A stretch of 64,000 nucleotides of DNA from Pseudomonadales bacterium (GTDB lineage: Bacteria > Pseudomonadota > Gammaproteobacteria > Pseudomonadales > UBA7239), in NCBI GenBank assembly GCA_028280345.1, contig JANQLY010000011.1, positions 186,001 to 250,000 on the forward strand. The letters are read 5' to 3'. The notes under the pieces are model-generated. The model saw only the letters and a list, made by a program, of their open reading frames with translations. It did not search any database and was not told the origin of the DNA. Shown here one piece after another: positions 15,812 through 26,228 of this stretch (its first letter is position 1; each line of letters opens with the position of its first letter). Made by a program: the position numbers and the translations under genes.

Positions 15812-16537
15812 CTAGAGTTTGAAATCTTCACCGAGATAGACTTCGCGTACCTTGGCGCTGTCCATTACCTGCTCTGGAGTGCCTTCGGCAATGATTTTTC
15901 CCTCGCCGACAATATAGGCTTTTTCACAGATTTCCAGCGTTTCACGGACATTGTGATCGGTAATCAGTACGCCGATATTCTTTTCTTTCAGATGGCGAAT
16001 AATACTCTTGATGTCATTCACCGAAATCGGATCAACACCTGCAAAGGGCTCATCGAGCAGAATGAATTTGGGTTCGGTGGCCAGTGCGCGGGCAATTTCC
16101 AGGCGGCGGCGTTCGCCACCGGACAGGCTCATGCCAAGGCTACTGCGCAGGTGAGTGATATGAAACTCTTCAAGTAATTCGTTACGTTTCTGGCGGCGCT
16201 GCTGCTTGCTCAGATCCTTACGCGTTTCGAGGATCGCCATAATATTTTCGCCACAGGTAAGCTTGCGGAACACAGAAGCTTCCTGGGGTAGATAGCCGAG
16301 TCCGAGGCGTGCGCGACCGTGCATGGGCAGATTGCTGATATTTTTGTCGTCGATCATCACGCGACCGCTATCGGCGGCAATCAAGCCGACAATCATATAA
16401 AACGTAGTAGTTTTTCCCGCACCGTTAGGGCCGAGTAGGCCGACAATCTCTCCTTCATTAACTGAAAGACTGACGTCAGTGATGACACTGCGTTTTTTAT
16501 AGCTTTTTGCAAGGTTGTGAACAGAGAGTGTGGTCAT
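15812..16537 (-). CDS. lptB: LPS export ABC transporter ATP-binding protein LptB
   Basis: Cytoplasmic ATPase that powers LPS extraction from the inner membrane with LptF and LptG, both encoded at 38857-41001. Of 241 residues, Walker A GPNGAGKT is at 36-43, the signature LSGGE at 138-142 and Walker B FILLDE at 158-163. It overlaps lptA by four bases (ATGA). rpoN follows after 412 bases that hold the small RNA candidate. Confidence 0.97.
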   Translation of the reverse strand: MTTLSVHNLAKSYKKRSVITDVSLSVNEGEIVGLLGPNGAGKTTTFYMIVGLIAADSGRVMIDDKNISNLPMHGRARLGLGYLPQEASVFRKLTCGENIMAILETRKDLSKQQRRQKRNELLEEFHITHLRSSLGMSLSGGERRRLEIARALATEPKFILLDEPFAGVDPISVNDIKSIIRHLKEKNIGVLITDHNVRETLEICEKAYIVGEGKIIAEGTPEQVMDSAKVREVYLGEDFKL

Positions 16538-17115
16538 TGTGATGTAGACTCTTCCCGATCCGGTGTGTCTTCGTCAGACTTGCTCTCGTCCGGCTTGTTC
16601 TGTTTTGGCGGAATAATGACGGTAACACGTTCGGGAGGTTCACTGCTGTTGACTTCGCCGCGTGCTTTGACCCGTTGTGTATGCATGTCGTAGGTAATTC
16701 GGTCGCCGCTAATTGTGCTGCCCTGTTGTTTCAGTGAAGCCTCATCAATTAACTCCACGGTATTGTTGTCGATCTTGTAGCGCAGTGTGCGGGCGGCAGC
16801 ATCGACAAATTCTCCATTTTCTTCCAGTTGCTGTTTAAGGGTTGCAAGTTGACCAACCGCAATCATTTCATCGAGTTCTTCACTGCTGTCGCTGTCAGAT
16901 TTTCTGCTTCTGATAGTGACCTTGTCGGCATTAATTAGCAGGGTGCCCTGTTGAATTTCTACATTGCCCTGATAAATAGTAATACCGAGCTTTTCGTCGC
17001 GTATAGCACTGTCAGCAACAATTTTTATTGGTTGCTCGCGATCAGAAGGCAGTGCATAAATGTTGCTTGCAGAGAGACAGAGCAGCAGGATAATTATCAA
17101 TTTAGGGTAATTCAT
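16534..17115 (-). CDS. lptA: LPS transport periplasmic protein LptA
   Basis: Periplasmic bridge protein of 193 residues (OstA-like fold) that passes LPS from LptC to LptD. A signal peptide occupies residues 1-22 (hydrophobic core [11 protein letters not shown], cleavage after IYA). The OstA pattern runs from [12 protein letters not shown], with the later [18 protein letters not shown]. The C-terminus is charged and Pro/Lys/Asp/Ser-rich. The ATG at 17115 is chosen because it begins the signal peptide and has an AGG ribosome site. It overlaps the end of lptC by 14 bases and the start of lptB by four. Confidence 0.95.
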   Translation of the reverse strand: MNYPKLIIILLLCLSASNIYALPSDREQPIKIVADSAIRDEKLGITIYQGNVEIQQGTLLINADKVTIRSRKSDSDSSEELDEMIAVGQLATLKQQLEENGEFVDAAARTLRYKIDNNTVELIDEASLKQQGSTISGDRITYDMHTQRVKARGEVNSSEPPERVTVIIPPKQNKPDESKSDEDTPDREESTSQ

Positions 17116-17671
17116 AGACACCTGTGACATCGGCAAGTAGCTCAAGTTTCTCTTGTTTTAAGTCCAGTTTCATTCCAGTGCCTGTAGTTGTGCCATGCGC
17201 GGTATAGATCACTACAGGCTTCGCAGTTTCGGCATACTCCCTGTCGGGTATCACATACAGTTCTTCGGTGTTGAGTTCCATGCCATTTGTGCTGTGGCGT
17301 ATTTTGACATCACCTTGCATACGAATACCAGTGCCGCCAGCTAGCATGGTGGCATTGCGTGCTGTTGCCTGCCAGACTGGTCCGTTTTCACCGTTAATGA
17401 CAAGCTTCGGGTTGCGGGCAATCGCAGTATCGGAAGTTTTGAAGTATTCAATCTGCTCACTGTCAAACTGATGAAAGCGTGGAGCGTTGTGATGGAAGCG
17501 GCGTGTTTGTGCCTGTTGCAGATAAAACTCGGTTTGTTGGCCGGTACTATCCTGCACTGGTGTATCCGTGGTACTGATAATGTCGGCAAACTCAGTGCGG
17601 CCGAGCAACAGCAGTATTGTGGCAGTGAGTGCCGTCAGACCGATAAGAACAATAACAAGGCGGATTTGCAC
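17102..17671 (-). CDS. lptC: LPS export protein LptC
   Basis: Bitopic inner-membrane protein of 189 residues that receives LPS from LptB2FG and hands it to LptA. One N-terminal membrane anchor (residues 4-24) precedes a periplasmic OstA-like domain with typical segments such as RMQGDVKIRHSTNGMELNTE and [12 protein letters not shown]. It starts at a GTG at 17671, seven bases after kdsC. Confidence 0.93.
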   Translation of the reverse strand: MQIRLVIVLIGLTALTATILLLLGRTEFADIISTTDTPVQDSTGQQTEFYLQQAQTRRFHHNAPRFHQFDSEQIEYFKTSDTAIARNPKLVINGENGPVWQATARNATMLAGGTGIRMQGDVKIRHSTNGMELNTEELYVIPDREYAETAKPVVIYTAHGTTTGTGMKLDLKQEKLELLADVTGVYELP

Positions 17672-17678
17672 AGTCGAT

Positions 17679-18203
17679 TCAGGTCAGCCAGGGTTCGATC
17701 ATCGCTTGCAGGTTACCCTGGGCGTTCATAATAAAGTCGCAGGCTTCACGTACGGCGCCGTTGCCGCCATCTTTTTCACTGCACCAGTCGGCGCGCTCTT
17801 TAACGATACGATGGCCATTATTTACCGTCATGCCGAGCCCCACCGCTTCTATGGCCGGTAGATCCGGTAGGTCATCGCCGAGATAGGCGATTTCCGTGAG
17901 ATCGAGATTCAGTTGTGCGGCGATCTCCTGCGTGGCGGTATGTTTATCCTCGCGCCCTTGTAGCAAAATATTGATGCCCAGGTTGTCGGCGCGTCGTGCC
18001 ACAAGCTGTGTGTTGCGGCCTGTGACGATACCGACTTTGACGCCGCTTTGTTGTAGCAGCTTGATGCCAAGACCATCAAGGGTATTAAATGCCTTGATTT
18101 CATCACCCTGCTCGCTGAAGTAGAGTTTGCCGTCGGTGAGCACGCCATCGACATCAAGTAACAGTAGTTTGACGGGAATCGCCAGTTTGGTTGTGGTATC
18201 CAT
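17679..18203 (-). CDS. kdsC: 3-deoxy-D-manno-octulosonate 8-phosphate phosphatase KdsC
   Basis: HAD-superfamily phosphatase of 174 residues that releases Kdo from Kdo-8-phosphate for the LPS inner core. The nucleophile motif is LLLDVDGVLTDG with D17 and D19. GIVTGRN supplies the second motif and YLGDDLPDLPA the Mg-binding end. It is soluble, tetrameric in relatives, and lies between kdsD and lptC as usual. Confidence 0.96.
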   Translation of the reverse strand: MDTTTKLAIPVKLLLLDVDGVLTDGKLYFSEQGDEIKAFNTLDGLGIKLLQQSGVKVGIVTGRNTQLVARRADNLGINILLQGREDKHTATQEIAAQLNLDLTEIAYLGDDLPDLPAIEAVGLGMTVNNGHRIVKERADWCSEKDGGNGAVREACDFIMNAQGNLQAMIEPWLT

Positions 18204-18250
18204 GGTGACCTGATTACCTTTGTATTGTCTGACTCAATAGCAGAGTGTCG

Positions 18251-19231
18251 TCAGGCGACACCGGCTTTGAGGATATCGTGCAAGTGTACAATGCCTTGTA
18301 GGGTGTCGGCATTTTCATGTTCGACAACCACGAGAGCAGTGATTGAGTATTCTTCCATAATCGCAAGCGCTTCAGCGGCGAGCATGGATGCAGGGACGGT
18401 TTTACATTGTCCGCGTACCCGGTCACCAATTACCGTATTGTGAATGTCGATACTGTCTTCGAGTGAGCGGCGTAAATCCCCGTCGGTAAAAACCCCGGCC
18501 AGTTGTCCTTCGGTATCAATCACGGTAGTCATACCGAGGCCTTTTGAGGTCATTACCAGTAGGGCGTCACTGAGTTTTGTTTCAAGGCTGACTTTCGGGA
18601 TGCGCTCGCCGCTGTGCATGATATCGCCAACCTTGAGTAGCAGCTTGCGGCCGAGAGCGCCGCCGGGGTGGGAAAACGCAAAGTCTTCAGCGGTAAAGCC
18701 GCGGGCTTCAAGCAGCGCAATTGCCAGCGCGTCACCCATCACCAGTGTTGCAGTTGTGCTTGAGGTGGGTGCGAGATTCAGCGGGCAGGCTTCGCTATCA
18801 ACAGAGATGTCCAGGTTGATAGCCGCTGCTTCGGCGAGGGTTGAGTGCTTGTCGCCGGTCATGCTGAGCAAGGGAGTGCCGAGGCGTTTCAGTAGGGGCA
18901 GCAGGGTTACAAGCTCCGCGGTATTGCCGGAATTGGATAGCGCAATCACCACATCATCGGCGGTAATCATGCCCATATCGCCGTGGCTTGCCTCTCCCGG
19001 ATGAACAAAAAAAGCCGGGCTGCCGGTGCTTGCCAGTGTGGCGGCTATCTTGCGCGCAATATGCCCGGATTTACCCATGCCTGTAACAATAATACGGCCC
19101 TGACATGCAAGCAGTAGGTCGCAGGCCTGGCTGAAGTCGTTATCCAGCCTTTTTTCCAGTTCACTGACTGCTTTGGCCTCAATCGCAATGGTGCGTTTGG
19201 CGGATTCAAGATGGGAAGGCTTATCCGTCAT
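18251..19231 (-). CDS. kdsD: D-arabinose 5-phosphate isomerase KdsD
   Basis: Converts ribulose 5-phosphate to arabinose 5-phosphate, the first step of Kdo synthesis. The 326-residue protein has an N-terminal SIS domain (GMGKSGHIARKIAATLASTG, SNSGNTAELVTLL) and a C-terminal pair of CBS domains from about residue 205 (GDIMHSGERIP, VFTDGDLRRSLED). The ATG at 19231 is immediately preceded by a run of eight YAGR tetranucleotides instead of a normal ribosome site; the CAGG units inside it may serve as one. Confidence 0.96.
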   Translation of the reverse strand: MTDKPSHLESAKRTIAIEAKAVSELEKRLDNDFSQACDLLLACQGRIIVTGMGKSGHIARKIAATLASTGSPAFFVHPGEASHGDMGMITADDVVIALSNSGNTAELVTLLPLLKRLGTPLLSMTGDKHSTLAEAAAINLDISVDSEACPLNLAPTSSTTATLVMGDALAIALLEARGFTAEDFAFSHPGGALGRKLLLKVGDIMHSGERIPKVSLETKLSDALLVMTSKGLGMTTVIDTEGQLAGVFTDGDLRRSLEDSIDIHNTVIGDRVRGQCKTVPASMLAAEALAIMEEYSITALVVVEHENADTLQGIVHLHDILKAGVA

Positions 19232-19234
19232 TTA

Positions 19235-19266
19235 TCTATCTGCCTGTCTACCTGTCTGTCTATCTG
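19235..19266 (-). repeat. Degenerate tetranucleotide repeat before kdsD
   Basis: Read on minus: CAGA TAGA CAGA CAGG TAGA CAGG CAGA TAGA, eight uninterrupted YAGR units (32 bases), ending three bases before the kdsD ATG. The units vary at the first and last positions, so slippage would be less likely than in a perfect array. Confidence 0.8.
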
Positions 19267-19347
19267 TTATCGGGTAATGGTTAATCGCCCTGATTATACT
19301 GATAAAGCCGGAAGCTGACTAAAAAAGCTTACTAAAAGGGCTTATAT

Positions 19348-20319
19348 TCAGGAGGCAAACACAATCAGGTAATAGGTAGCGTAAATCGCTAGCAGCAGAA
19401 CTCCGGAGAGCCTGCCAAGGTGAGGGGGGGTATTGCGCCATTTTTGCAATAACAGGGGAATCAACAGCAGGACAATAAATACCCCGGTAATCAGGGCTGT
19501 CATCATGTAGTCGCGTTGCATGACTTCCGCGGGCATGGCGAGTGGAGCAATGATGCCCGGCACCGACATAACAGTAAGAATATTAAAAATATTCGAGCCG
19601 ATAATATTGCCCAGTGCAATATCGTGATGGTTGCGCAGGGCGCTGACAATAGACGCGGCGAGCTCCGGCAGACTGGTACCGACAGCGACGACAGTCATGC
19701 CAATGATCAGCTGACTGACGCCGGCCATCACCGCCAGCTCGGTGGCGCCCCAGACCAGCAGTTTGGCACCGATGAGCAGCACACACAGTCCGATGGTGAG
19801 GGTGATAAAGCTTTGTGCTTTGGAAAGTGGGGGAATATCGTCTTCATCGTCGTCTGGCTGGTGTTTTTTCGAACCGCGACTGAACAGCCAGATCACCGGT
19901 ACAATTGAGAGAAATAGCAGGCAACCCTCAAGACGCGTCAGTTGTAGGTCATACAGGCAATAGCCGGCGGCGAGCGTCACCAGCAACAGGGTGGGGATTT
20001 CAAGGCGAATAATTTCTGCCTTGATAAGAATCGGGGAAATCAGCACGGTAATGGCAAGCACGAGACCTGTGTTGGCGAGATTGGAGCCGAGCGCATTACC
20101 GATGGCGATTTCACCAGCGCCATCAAGCGCAGCCATTATCGCAACGAGAATTTCCGGTGCCGAGGTGCCAAACGAGATAATCGTCAAGCCAATGAGGAAA
20201 GTGGACATGCCGAGGTGTCGGGCAGAAGCAGCGGCCCCGTCGACGAAGCGATCTGCCCCCCAGATCAGGCCAAAAAATCCGAACAAAATAGCTGCTGTTA
20301 TGGTCAAAAAGCCAATCAT
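19348..20319 (-). CDS. yrbG: Calcium/sodium antiporter YrbG family
   Basis: Inner-membrane cation/Ca2+ exchanger of 323 residues with about ten membrane segments. The two inverted alpha repeats are clear: GTSAPEILVAIMAAL with GNALGSNLANTG, and GTSLPELAASIVSAL with GNIIGSNIFNIL. A charged cytoplasmic loop rich in Asp/Glu separates the halves. The ATG at 20319 gives the normal N-terminus; the longer reading runs into the divergent promoter region. It heads the minus-strand yrbG-kdsD-kdsC-lptCAB run, as in E. coli. Confidence 0.92.
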   Translation of the reverse strand: MIGFLTITAAILFGFFGLIWGADRFVDGAAASARHLGMSTFLIGLTIISFGTSAPEILVAIMAALDGAGEIAIGNALGSNLANTGLVLAITVLISPILIKAEIIRLEIPTLLLVTLAAGYCLYDLQLTRLEGCLLFLSIVPVIWLFSRGSKKHQPDDDEDDIPPLSKAQSFITLTIGLCVLLIGAKLLVWGATELAVMAGVSQLIIGMTVVAVGTSLPELAASIVSALRNHHDIALGNIIGSNIFNILTVMSVPGIIAPLAMPAEVMQRDYMMTALITGVFIVLLLIPLLLQKWRNTPPHLGRLSGVLLLAIYATYYLIVFAS

Positions 20320-20403
20320 GGGTAAGTTAAAGGCATCCGTGGTTGAATTGTTGAATAACAGCGTGCTGCTATTTTTCTCGTTTAGCTTGCGGGTTACAAA
20401 TGG

Positions 20404-20409
20404 TATAGT
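20404..20409 (+). promoter_or_regulatory. Extended -10 box, candidate mlaC promoter
   Basis: TATAGT at 20404-20409, preceded by TGG, lies 70 bases before the mlaC ATG. The -35 (GTTTAG) is poor, fitting an extended -10 promoter. The 160-base gap also has to serve yrbG on minus. Confidence 0.4.
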
Positions 20410-20479
20410 GCGCAACGGAGAAAGTCAGCTGTTATTGTACTTAGCTGTGCACTCTATCCGGCATTTTACAGGGTCTGCC

Positions 20480-21187
20480 ATGTTGAACGCATTGTTGTTA
20501 AGAAAATTATCCACTCGTCATTCTCTGGTTTTGATTCGCCAGTGGTTTTGTTTGCTGGGGTTGGTGCTCGCCAGCGGGTTGGCACTGGCTTCGGAGTCTG
20601 AGTCAAATGTACATCCTGGGCCACAGGAGGTTGTGCAGCACCTGACGGATGAGCTATTGATGCTTGTTGAAGAACATCGCGATACCTTTGGTGATGACCC
20701 GGAATCTTTTCACGAAGCACTGTCGGTATTGATGGAGCCGGTGGTGGCGTTTCGCTATATTGCCAAGAATGTTATGGGTTCAAAGTATTATAAGCAGGCG
20801 AGCAAAGAGCAGTTCGCTCGCTTTGAAGAAAATTTCCGCGGCGGCTTGGTAAGAACCTATGCAAAAGGTTTCTTTACCTATAACGGTGAAGAAGTGATTG
20901 TGCATGCGCCTGAAGAAGATATAACAACTAACAAGAAAGTCACTGTGGTGCAGGAGATTAAAACAGATGGCGGTGTTGAAATCGCCTATACCATGGGCAA
21001 GAACAAATCCGGACAGTGGAAGTTACTCAATATGGTGGTTAACGGGGTTAACCTTGGTACGACCTTGCGTAATCAATTTCAGCACGCGATGGAAAAGTCC
21101 GGTGATCTTGACGAAGTAATCGATAGTTGGTCCTTGCAAGTGCAGAGTGATAAGGCCAGTGATGTAGAAGAAAGTGGGGGTGAATGA
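20480..21187 (+). CDS. mlaC: Phospholipid-binding periplasmic protein MlaC
   Basis: Periplasmic lipid carrier of 235 residues that shuttles phospholipid between MlaA in the outer membrane and the MlaFEDB transporter. A signal peptide covers residues 1 to about 33 (LLGLVLASGLALA). The mature domain has the Tol-Ttg2 pattern (VAFRYIAKNVMGSKYYKQAS, FRGGLVRTYAKGF, WKLLNMVVNGVNLGTTLRNQF). It starts at the ATG at 20480. It directly follows the yrbG promoter region and is followed by ibaG with a 4-base overlap: mlaF, mlaE and mlaD, which normally precede it, and mlaB, which normally follows, are not here. Confidence 0.93.
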   Translation: MLNALLLRKLSTRHSLVLIRQWFCLLGLVLASGLALASESESNVHPGPQEVVQHLTDELLMLVEEHRDTFGDDPESFHEALSVLMEPVVAFRYIAKNVMGSKYYKQASKEQFARFEENFRGGLVRTYAKGFFTYNGEEVIVHAPEEDITTNKKVTVVQEIKTDGGVEIAYTMGKNKSGQWKLLNMVVNGVNLGTTLRNQFQHAMEKSGDLDEVIDSWSLQVQSDKASDVEESGGE

Positions 21188-21429
21188 TGGAATCTGCAGC
21201 AGTGAAACAACTTCTTGAAAATGCGATTGATGCCGAGGAAGTCCAGGTGCAGGGTGATGGTCGTCACTTTGATGTGCTTATAGTTAGCAGTGCATTTGAA
21301 GGTTTGTCGCCAGTTAAAAAACAACAACTGGTCTATGCGGCGCTCAATGAAAATATTGCCGACGGTTCGATTCACGCAGTGAATATGAAAACCCTGACGC
21401 CCACTGAATGGCAGTCTCACACAGGTTAA
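21184..21429 (+). CDS. ibaG: BolA-family protein IbaG
   Basis: An 81-residue BolA/IbaG-like protein that, with monothiol glutaredoxins, handles Fe-S clusters in relatives. The BolA core HFDVLIVSSAFEGLSPVKKQQLVYAAL and the C-terminal IHAVNMKTLTPTEW are typical. Its ATG overlaps the mlaC stop (ATGA), and murA follows after 18 bases, matching the conserved mla-ibaG-murA order. Confidence 0.95.
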   Translation: MMESAAVKQLLENAIDAEEVQVQGDGRHFDVLIVSSAFEGLSPVKKQQLVYAALNENIADGSIHAVNMKTLTPTEWQSHTG

Positions 21430-22710
<1,281 letters not shown>

Positions 22711-22755
22711 GTTGACGAACGTAGTTTTAAATAAGGCAGTTAAAGAAAGAGCGCT

Positions 22756-23373
22756 ATGCTGACCATTGCATTAACCAAAGGCCGAATTCTCAAGGAGACC
22801 CTGCCGCTACTTGAGCAAGTCGGTATTACGCCGGAAGAGGATATTGCTGCGAGCCGTAAGTTGGTATTTGCTACCAATCGCAGCGATGTTCGTCTTGTGA
22901 TTTTACGTGGCTCCGATGTGCCCACCTTTGTGCAGTTTGGTACCGCAGATGTCGGTGTGTCTGGCAAAGATGTGATTATGGAGCACGGCGGGAATGGTTT
23001 TTATGAGCCGCTTGATTTAAAGATTGCCCGCTGCCGTCTCATGACTGCAACCGTTAAAGGGCGTGACGATATCAACGCACGTCTCAGGGTGGCGACAAAG
23101 TATGTGAATATTGCCCGTCATTATTATGCGGAGCAGGGGCGCCAGGTTGAGCTTATCAAGCTCTACGGTGCGATGGAGCTTGCGCCAATCATGGAACTCG
23201 CAGATGAAATTGTCGATATTGTCGATACTGGAAATACCCTTAAAGCCAATGGTCTGGAGGCGCGGGAAACGATTGCCGATATTTCCTCTCGCCTGATCGT
23301 TAACAAGGCATCGATGAAACTCAATCATGCACCGATCCAGCAATTGATTTCAGATCTGGCTGCTGTGGTCTAG
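22756..23373 (+). CDS. hisG: ATP phosphoribosyltransferase, short form HisG
   Basis: First step of histidine synthesis, joining ATP and PRPP. At 205 residues it is the short HisG(S) type, which lacks the C-terminal regulatory domain and depends on a HisZ partner; hisZ is not in the window. Typical segments are [19 protein letters not shown], the [21 protein letters not shown] stretch and the PRPP loop [12 protein letters not shown]. It is followed by hisD after 51 bases. Confidence 0.97.
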   Translation: MLTIALTKGRILKETLPLLEQVGITPEEDIAASRKLVFATNRSDVRLVILRGSDVPTFVQFGTADVGVSGKDVIMEHGGNGFYEPLDLKIARCRLMTATVKGRDDINARLRVATKYVNIARHYYAEQGRQVELIKLYGAMELAPIMELADEIVDIVDTGNTLKANGLEARETIADISSRLIVNKASMKLNHAPIQQLISDLAAVV

Positions 23374-23424
23374 TTTCGGAACAGCGGGCAGTATTTAACA
23401 GAGAATTACACGGTTTGAAGAACG

Positions 23425-24753
23425 ATGGTTGCCATTCAGCGCCTTAATGCCAATGATGTAGATTTTTCCGTTCAGCTCGACAAGCTGGTTGCGTGGAGCA
23501 GTGTGTCCGATAATAGCGTTGAGCAAACCGTTGCGGAGATAATTGAAGCGGTACGTGCCGGTGGTAACAAGTCCAAAGGCGATGTGGCACTGTTAGCCTA
23601 TACCGCTAAATTTGATCAGCTCAATGTAAGCGAAGCTACCGAGCTGGTACTTGGTGAAGATCGTTTGCGATCTGCATTGCAGTCAATTGATGCAGATTTG
23701 CGCAATGCCCTGCAAACGGCTGCTGAGCGTATTCGCCGCTACCACGAACACCAGCAACAGGATGACTGGTTCTATACCGAAGCTGATGGCACGGAGCTCG
23801 GTCAAAAAGTCACTGCCTTGCAGCGCGTTGGGTTGTATGTGCCCGGTGGCAAAGCCGCATACCCCTCCACGGTGCTGATGACAGCGATTCCTGCGCGGGT
23901 TGCCGGGGTTGATGAGATTGTGCTTACGGTACCGACGCCTAAAGGTGAGGTTAACCCGGTAGTACTTGCTGCTGCTGCTATTGCCGGTGTCGACAGAGTG
24001 TTTACTGTGGGTGGGGCTCAGGCCATTGCGGCACTTGCCTATGGCACGGCTACGGTACCGAAAGTGGATAAAATTGTTGGGCCGGGTAATATCTACGTTG
24101 CCACAGCAAAACGTGCGGTGTTTGGTGAAGTTGATATTGATATGGTGGCTGGCCCATCAGAAATTCTGGTTATCTGCGATGGCAAAACGGATCCCGAGTG
24201 GGTGGCGATGGATCTGTTTTCTCAGGCGGAACACGATGAATTGGCCCAGTCCATTCTGATCTCGCCAGATCGCGTATTTCTCGATGCCGTGCAGGAAAAA
24301 ATAACAGAGCTGTTGCCGCAACTTGAGCGGCAGGAAATTGCCCGTACATCATTGGCATCTCGCGGTGCATTTATCGAAGTGGCAAGCCTCGAGCAGGCGG
24401 TTGACGTCAGTAATCGTATTGCGCCGGAGCATCTGGAGTTATCGCTGGAAAACCCTGAGCAGTACCTGCCTCAGGTGCGTAATGCGGGGGCTATTTTTAT
24501 GGGGCGTTATACCTCGGAAGCTCTGGGCGACTATGTGGCCGGGCCAAGCCATGTGTTGCCCACGTCTACTACGGCACGTTTTTCCTCACCGCTTGGTGTC
24601 TATGATTTTCAGAAGCGCAGTTCGGTGATTCGCTGTTCATCACAGGGGGCCTCGGAGCTTGGCAAAGCAGCATCTGTGCTGGCCCGTGCAGAGTCCCTGA
24701 CGGCTCACGCATTATCTGCTGAGTGCCGTATTGTAGATAACGATAATGACTGA
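23425..24753 (+). CDS. hisD: Histidinol dehydrogenase
   Basis: Zinc enzyme carrying out the last two steps of histidine synthesis, histidinol to histidine with two NAD. It has 442 residues. Signatures include [47 protein letters not shown], and the zinc/catalytic region [14 protein letters not shown]. It overlaps hisC by eight bases. Confidence 0.98.
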   Translation: MVAIQRLNANDVDFSVQLDKLVAWSSVSDNSVEQTVAEIIEAVRAGGNKSKGDVALLAYTAKFDQLNVSEATELVLGEDRLRSALQSIDADLRNALQTAAERIRRYHEHQQQDDWFYTEADGTELGQKVTALQRVGLYVPGGKAAYPSTVLMTAIPARVAGVDEIVLTVPTPKGEVNPVVLAAAAIAGVDRVFTVGGAQAIAALAYGTATVPKVDKIVGPGNIYVATAKRAVFGEVDIDMVAGPSEILVICDGKTDPEWVAMDLFSQAEHDELAQSILISPDRVFLDAVQEKITELLPQLERQEIARTSLASRGAFIEVASLEQAVDVSNRIAPEHLELSLENPEQYLPQVRNAGAIFMGRYTSEALGDYVAGPSHVLPTSTTARFSSPLGVYDFQKRSSVIRCSSQGASELGKAASVLARAESLTAHALSAECRIVDNDND

Positions 24754-25843
24754 TTCTGTAAGTGCATTGATTGCGCAATGGATTCGTGATGATGTGCGTG
24801 CTATGCACGCCTATCATGTGCCAGATGCAACCGGCATGATAAAGCTGGATGCGATGGAGAATCCGTTTGTTTTGTTTGGTGATAATGATGCGGCGTTGCG
24901 TGAGCAGTGGCTTGAGCATTTGCAAATGGCTGATCTTAATCGCTATCCGGATCCGCAGGCGCCAGCGGTTAAGCGGGCACTGCGCGACGTACTCTCTATT
25001 GCCGATAGTTACGATATCCTTCTCGGTAATGGCTCTGATGAAATTATTCAATTACTGATTCAGGCGGTTGCTAAACCCGGGGCGGTTGTTATGGCGCCAG
25101 TACCGGGCTTTGTTATGTACAACGTATTGTCGGGTATTAATCAGGTGGCGTTTGTTGGTGTTGATCTTCGTGCTGACTTTGCACTTGATATGCCGGCAAT
25201 GCTTGATGCGATTGCACAGCATGCACCGGCATTAACATTTCTCGCCTGGCCGAATAATCCGACGGGTAATCTCTGGTCGCTTGACGAGGTGGAGCAAATC
25301 ATCAAGGCAAGCTCGGGCCTTGTTGTGCTGGATGAAGCCTATACAGCATTTACTGAAGCGGATGCTTTGCCGTTGTTGGATAAATATGACAACTTATTGG
25401 TTATGCGCACTTTGTCGAAAATTGGCCTTGCAGGATTGCGCCTCGGTTACTTGGTGGCAAGGCCTGAATGGATAAACGAATTCGACAAGATTCGCATGCC
25501 CTATAATATCAATGTGCTCACCCAGGCCAGTGTGAGCTTTGCATTGGCCAACTATGACAAGCTTATGGAGCAGGCAGCCCAATTGATAGCGCAGCGGCAA
25601 ATACTCTCTACACAGTTGGCGGAATTGCCCGGCGTAGAGGTTTATCCTTCCGAGGCAAATTTTCTGTTATTGCGCTGTACGGCTAAAAATGCCGGTGAAG
25701 TCTTTGCTGATCTCAAGGTAAAAAACATCCTCGTCAAGCACCTCTCTGCTGCACATCCTTTGCTGGAAAATTGTCTGCGTGTGACGGTGAGCACAGAACT
25801 GGAGAACAAGGCTTTTGTCGCGGCTTTAAAAGAAGTGTTATAG
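24746..25843 (+). CDS. hisC: Histidinol-phosphate aminotransferase
   Basis: PLP-dependent class I/II aminotransferase of 365 residues converting imidazole-acetol phosphate to histidinol phosphate. The PLP lysine is K225 in [23 protein letters not shown] (169-175) and LDEAYTAF complete the cofactor site. Its ATG lies inside hisD, so the two are coupled. The rest of the his pathway is elsewhere, since a DUF952 gene follows. Confidence 0.96.
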   Translation: MTDSVSALIAQWIRDDVRAMHAYHVPDATGMIKLDAMENPFVLFGDNDAALREQWLEHLQMADLNRYPDPQAPAVKRALRDVLSIADSYDILLGNGSDEIIQLLIQAVAKPGAVVMAPVPGFVMYNVLSGINQVAFVGVDLRADFALDMPAMLDAIAQHAPALTFLAWPNNPTGNLWSLDEVEQIIKASSGLVVLDEAYTAFTEADALPLLDKYDNLLVMRTLSKIGLAGLRLGYLVARPEWINEFDKIRMPYNINVLTQASVSFALANYDKLMEQAAQLIAQRQILSTQLAELPGVEVYPSEANFLLLRCTAKNAGEVFADLKVKNILVKHLSAAHPLLENCLRVTVSTELENKAFVAALKEVL

Positions 25844-25874
25844 TAGTTCCACACCAGCAAAACAGGACGGGGTT

Positions 25875-26210
25875 GTGGCAAAACTGATTTATCATATTAC
25901 CACTGACGATGCCTGGGCTAATGCTCAATCTGCCGGGGAATATATGCCGAATGAGTATTGGGCAGACGGATTTATTCACGCGAGCTATTACTGGCAGTTA
26001 AAACAGGTGGCAGACTTTATCTTTAGTCACCATAACAAGATGCTCGTTCTTGAAATCGATACCGATTTACTTGATTGTGAAATCAAGGTTGAAAACACCA
26101 CCGGTGGCGAAGAGTTGTTTCCACATATATACGGAGTGCTGCCCACAGAGGTGGTCGCGAAAACCTTCTATATTGAAAATGGTCAGGATGGTTACGAAGT
26201 TCCACCCTAG
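25875..26210 (+). CDS. DUF952 family protein
   Basis: A 111-residue soluble protein of the DUF952 family, recognised from KLIYHITTDDAWANA, DGFIHASYYWQL and HIYGVLPTEVV. The start is a GTG at 25875. No enzymatic role is established for the family. It follows hisC by 31 bases and may be cotranscribed; it converges on an acyl-CoA dehydrogenase with only 18 bases between and no visible terminator. Confidence 0.85.
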   Translation: MAKLIYHITTDDAWANAQSAGEYMPNEYWADGFIHASYYWQLKQVADFIFSHHNKMLVLEIDTDLLDCEIKVENTTGGEELFPHIYGVLPTEVVAKTFYIENGQDGYEVPP

Positions 26211-26228
26211 ATTTATTTTTACCGGGCT

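Noticed and set aside
19991..20479. Long N-terminal extension of mlaC
   Set aside because: It would be antisense to yrbG and would hide the signal peptide; the ATG at 20480 begins a proper signal sequence.
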